In this document: positions 6,316-8,333 of the stretch, piece by piece | Position numbering within the stretch: position 1 is the first letter of the stretch | Layout of the letters: each line of letters begins with the position of its first letter | Source of the DNA: Chloroflexota bacterium | Lineage (GTDB): Bacteria > Chloroflexota > UBA5177 > JANWHV01 | Length of the DNA stretch: 8,333 nt | NCBI GenBank assembly: GCA_025450255.1 | Contig: JANWHV010000065.1 | Location: 1 to 8,333 of the forward strand | Reading direction: 5' to 3' | Notes under the pieces: generated by a model | Database searches by the model: none | What the model was told of the DNA's origin: nothing | What the model saw: only the letters and a program-made list of their open reading frames with translations | Program-made: the position numbers and the translations under genes

Positions 6316-6837
6316 TTGGCTCGGCGCACTATTCTTACCTCTGAAAAACCAATTCTTCGCATGAAGGCCAAGCCGGTCCAACGCGTAGACCACAGCATCA
6401 GGAAGTTACTGGATGACATGGTCGACACAATGCGCGATGCTCCTGGGGTTGGTCTTGCCGGTCCCCAAATTGGCGAGGCGTTGCGCCTTGTCGTCGTCGA
6501 GTATGAAGAGCAATTGTTTACGCTCGTCAATCCGGAAATAACCTGGTACTCTCGTGAGATGGTTGACGACGAAGAGGGCTGCCTGAGCATTCCTGGCTAT
6601 CGTGGTGTCGTTCCCAGATATGTCGCCGTGAAGGTTCGAGCGCGAGACAATAAGGGTAAGCCGACGCAGATTCGCGCCGATGATCATCTTGCGCGCATCT
6701 TTCAGCATGAGATTGACCATCTTGACGGTATCCTGTACCCCGATCGCATGGCTCCCGGCGAGCGACTGCGGCCAATTATCGAAGATGACGATGGCGATGA
6801 GATCCCCCAACTTACCGCGGAAGCGCGGGCCCACTAG
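6316..6837 (+). CDS. def: Peptide deformylase
   Basis: This cytoplasmic metalloenzyme removes the formyl group from the initiator Met of new proteins. The 173-residue protein has all three family motifs: GVGLAGPQIG (44-53; the usual second Ala is Gly49, Gln51 kept), EGCLSIPG (87-94) with metal ligand C89, and HEIDHLDG (131-138) with ligands H131 and H135 and catalytic E132. The C-terminus carries a short acidic stretch, EDDDGDE. It starts with TTG behind a perfect AGGAGG. It is divergent from yvcK and convergent with the nucleotide-sugar dehydrogenase; its TAG lies within the CTAG that also supplies that gene's stop on the opposite strand. No fmt or other translation gene accompanies it here. 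Confidence 0.96.
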   Translation: MARRTILTSEKPILRMKAKPVQRVDHSIRKLLDDMVDTMRDAPGVGLAGPQIGEALRLVVVEYEEQLFTLVNPEITWYSREMVDDEEGCLSIPGYRGVVPRYVAVKVRARDNKGKPTQIRADDHLARIFQHEIDHLDGILYPDRMAPGERLRPIIEDDDGDEIPQLTAEARAH

Positions 6838-8156
6838 ATGAGTACCTCGGCGCGGTCCGCCGTAGGGGCGTGTCCCAGGCCAATTCGCACATAGGCGATT
6901 CCCGCCTTGTCCAGTGTCTCCACGGCCGAACGGCCCAGCGCGCCTCGACCGTCCAGTACCGCCCTGAGCGTTGGAAACCCGGTGAGATCCAGTTCGCGGT
7001 ATGCATCGTGATACGCCTGGATAATAACGCCGTCCACCGCCGGCATCGGGAGCAGTGAAGTCGGTTCGACGCGCAGCGCACTTTGCTCCTCCTCACTGAG
7101 GAGCGGGTCATGCCCGAGCACCACGGCATCCCGGCGCTTCAGCTCGCGACGAAGCTTACGCGCGCTGCTGAACGCAGTCTCCTTCACATTTTCGCGATAC
7201 GTCAGGCCGAGAATGAGAACGCGCGCGCCATCCAGGCTGCCAAGGGCATCCTCAAGCAGATCCACGCCGTGCGCGGCCATGCCGTCGTTAATAGCGCGCG
7301 CCATGGGCGGCAGCCTGAAGTCGTCCCAGGAGCTGAATAGAAAATATGGGTACACGGGAATGCAATGACCACCGACCCCGACGCTTGGCCTATGCACATG
7401 CGAAAATGGCTGCGTATTGGCCGCTTCGACTACCTCCTGGATATCGAGGCCGTGACTCTCGGCGAAGAGCGCGAATTCGTTTGCAAGCGCGATATTGACG
7501 TCGCGATACGTGGTCTCGACAAGCTTCACATACTCCGCTGCCTCGGCGGACGAAAGTTGTTGGACCGGCGCGTCCAGAATCGCTCCATAAAACTCCGCGG
7601 CGCGACCCGTGCTATTGGCGTCTATGCCGCCCACGACTTTGGGGTACGCGGCGAGATCCTGAAAAATACGTCCCGAGTATACGCGCTCCGGACTGAACGC
7701 CAGCGAGAACTGCGTACCCATGTCGAGCCCCGAGGCGCTTTCCAACAGGTGCGCGAGCCTGCCTCTTGTGGTGCCTACGGGTACGGTGGTTTCAAAGATG
7801 ACCAGCGTACCCTTGCGTAAGCCGGCGCCGACAGCCAGCGTCGCGGCATCGATATGCGCGTAGTCAATCTCCAGTGCGTCAGTCAAGCCGACCGGCACGA
7901 TGACGATGACGATTGACGCGGCGCGAACAGCGCACGCGGTATCGGTGGTGGCGGAAAGCTTCCCTGCCTGGACCGCCTCGGCGAGCGCCTCGGCAAGCCC
8001 GTGCTCCGAAATAAATGGCGCGGCGCCGGCATTAACGGCATCCACTACGCGCGCGTCGATATCGCACCCAGTTACCGTGAAACCAGGGCGCGACGCACAC
8101 GGCACTGCCAGCGGCAGACCAATCTTTCCCAGGCCAACCACGCACACATTATTCAC
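6834..8156 (-). CDS. UDP-N-acetylhexosamine 6-dehydrogenase (WecC/WbpA-type nucleotide-sugar dehydrogenase)
   Basis: The 440-residue protein oxidises the C6 hydroxyl of a UDP-sugar to a carboxylate with two NAD+. It shows the N-terminal NAD-binding VVGLGKIGLPLA (6-17), FETTVPVGTTR (121-131), AFSPERVYSGR (153-163), AEYVKLVETTYRDVNIALANE (207-227) with K211, the catalytic-Cys loop SVGVGGHCIPVYPYFL (258-273) with C265, and the C-terminal UDP-binding LGLTYRENVKETAFS (316-330). The form of the GGHCIPV-YPYF loop suits the UDP-GlcNAc/UDP-ManNAc group rather than UDP-glucose dehydrogenase, but the exact substrate is uncertain. It starts with GTG, with GGGAG 9 bases upstream. It lies 45 bases after a probable Gfo/Idh/MocA oxidoreductase on the same strand; that pairing resembles the WbpA-WbpB steps toward acetamido-uronic acid sugars of surface polysaccharides. 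Its stop overlaps that of def. Confidence 0.92.
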   Translation of the reverse strand: MNNVCVVGLGKIGLPLAVPCASRPGFTVTGCDIDARVVDAVNAGAAPFISEHGLAEALAEAVQAGKLSATTDTACAVRAASIVIVIVPVGLTDALEIDYAHIDAATLAVGAGLRKGTLVIFETTVPVGTTRGRLAHLLESASGLDMGTQFSLAFSPERVYSGRIFQDLAAYPKVVGGIDANSTGRAAEFYGAILDAPVQQLSSAEAAEYVKLVETTYRDVNIALANEFALFAESHGLDIQEVVEAANTQPFSHVHRPSVGVGGHCIPVYPYFLFSSWDDFRLPPMARAINDGMAAHGVDLLEDALGSLDGARVLILGLTYRENVKETAFSSARKLRRELKRRDAVVLGHDPLLSEEEQSALRVEPTSLLPMPAVDGVIIQAYHDAYRELDLTGFPTLRAVLDGRGALGRSAVETLDKAGIAYVRIGLGHAPTADRAEVLI

Positions 8157-8196
8157 GTTTGAGGGCTCCCGTTTATACGGTGTACATGCTGCTGTT

Positions 8197-8213
8197 CCGG
8201 CCTAATCGGCCGG
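8197..8213 (-). repeat. Inverted repeat over the stop codon of the upstream oxidoreductase gene
   Basis: CCGGCC-(5 bases)-GGCCGG is a perfect 6-bp stem that includes the TAG at 8202-8204. No T-run follows on the minus strand, so a terminator is doubtful; it might partly separate or stabilise the two messages. Confidence 0.35.
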
Positions 8214-8333
8214 CAAACGTCGTCTGGCGTCAAGCACGGCGCCCGTGCGCCCCGATTGCACGATGAGGGTAGCCAGGCGAAGAGCTTCAAGACCGTCCTC
8301 CGCCGTTACGATCGCGTGCTCAGCGGTCTGTTC
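8202..8333 (-). CDS. Probable Gfo/Idh/MocA oxidoreductase, C-terminal 43 residues (partial, begins beyond right edge)
   Basis: Reading in from the right edge, one frame is open for 43 residues and ends at TAG 8202-8204. The stretch AIVTAEDGLEALRLATLIVQSGRTGAVL resembles the last segment of Gfo/Idh/MocA-family NAD-dependent sugar oxidoreductases, in which a GEDG.xAL motif precedes a helix and a short GRxVxL strand. The position upstream of a UDP-acetylhexosamine dehydrogenase fits a WbpB/WlbA-like UDP-acetamido-uronate 3-dehydrogenase. The catalytic and NAD-binding parts are not in the window, so the assignment rests on a short tail and on context. Confidence 0.5.
   Translation of the reverse strand, partial: EQTAEHAIVTAEDGLEALRLATLIVQSGRTGAVLDARRRLPAD

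Noticed and set aside
1..8333. Search for CRISPR arrays, tRNA genes, insertion sequences, toxin-antitoxin pairs or defence genes
   Set aside because: No spaced direct repeats, cloverleaf-like sequences, transposase motifs or small paired genes were seen. The window is explained by housekeeping and sugar-metabolism genes.

Overview
The window is a gene-dense, roughly 60% GC stretch of an ordinary bacterial chromosome. Nothing in it marks it as mobile or phage. Several traits point, with moderate confidence only, to a Chloroflexota-like bacterium: a YvcK protein with two added N-terminal membrane helices, a HisS-like HisZ translationally coupled to a long-form HisG, and a plus-strand/minus-strand patchwork of housekeeping genes. 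I could not run a search to confirm this. Five of the eight visible starts are not ATG (TTG for hinT, yvcK and def; GTG for hisZ and the sugar dehydrogenase). Four of these five have a clear purine-rich ribosome binding site; the dehydrogenase has a plausible, wider-spaced one.

Layout, left to right. (1) 1-1777, minus strand, read from right to left: hinT (HIT-family nucleotide hydrolase), a 182-base gap with an extended -10 promoter and three stacked inverted repeats, tatD (metal-dependent nuclease), then, 4 bases on, a polyprenyl-synthetase-like gene that runs off the left edge. This last gene has lost the first Asp-rich motif and the basic diphosphate-binding residues, so it looks like a non-catalytic family member. 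(2) 1778-2089: divergent intergenic region with one or two plus-strand promoters. (3) 2090-4701, plus strand: hisZ and hisG overlapping by ATGA, the first step of histidine synthesis. (4) 4698-6086, minus strand: yvcK, whose stop codon overlaps that of hisG. (5) 6087-6315: divergent region holding an excellent yvcK promoter and an extended -10 promoter for def. (6) 6316-6837, plus strand: def, peptide deformylase. (7) 6834-8333, minus strand: a UDP-N-acetyl-hexosamine dehydrogenase preceded by the tail of a probable Gfo/Idh/MocA oxidoreductase, together resembling part of a surface-sugar (uronic acid) pathway. The dehydrogenase stop codon overlaps that of def.

The genes fall into separate small transcription units: hinT with tatD and the prenyl-synthetase-like gene; hisZG; yvcK; def; and the nucleotide-sugar unit. 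Both convergent pairs overlap by exactly four bases, so there is no room for terminators between them. I see no CRISPR array, tRNA, rRNA, insertion sequence or defence system. The most unusual item is the degenerate prenyl synthetase, followed by the long HisG paired with HisZ and the structured hinT-tatD gap.
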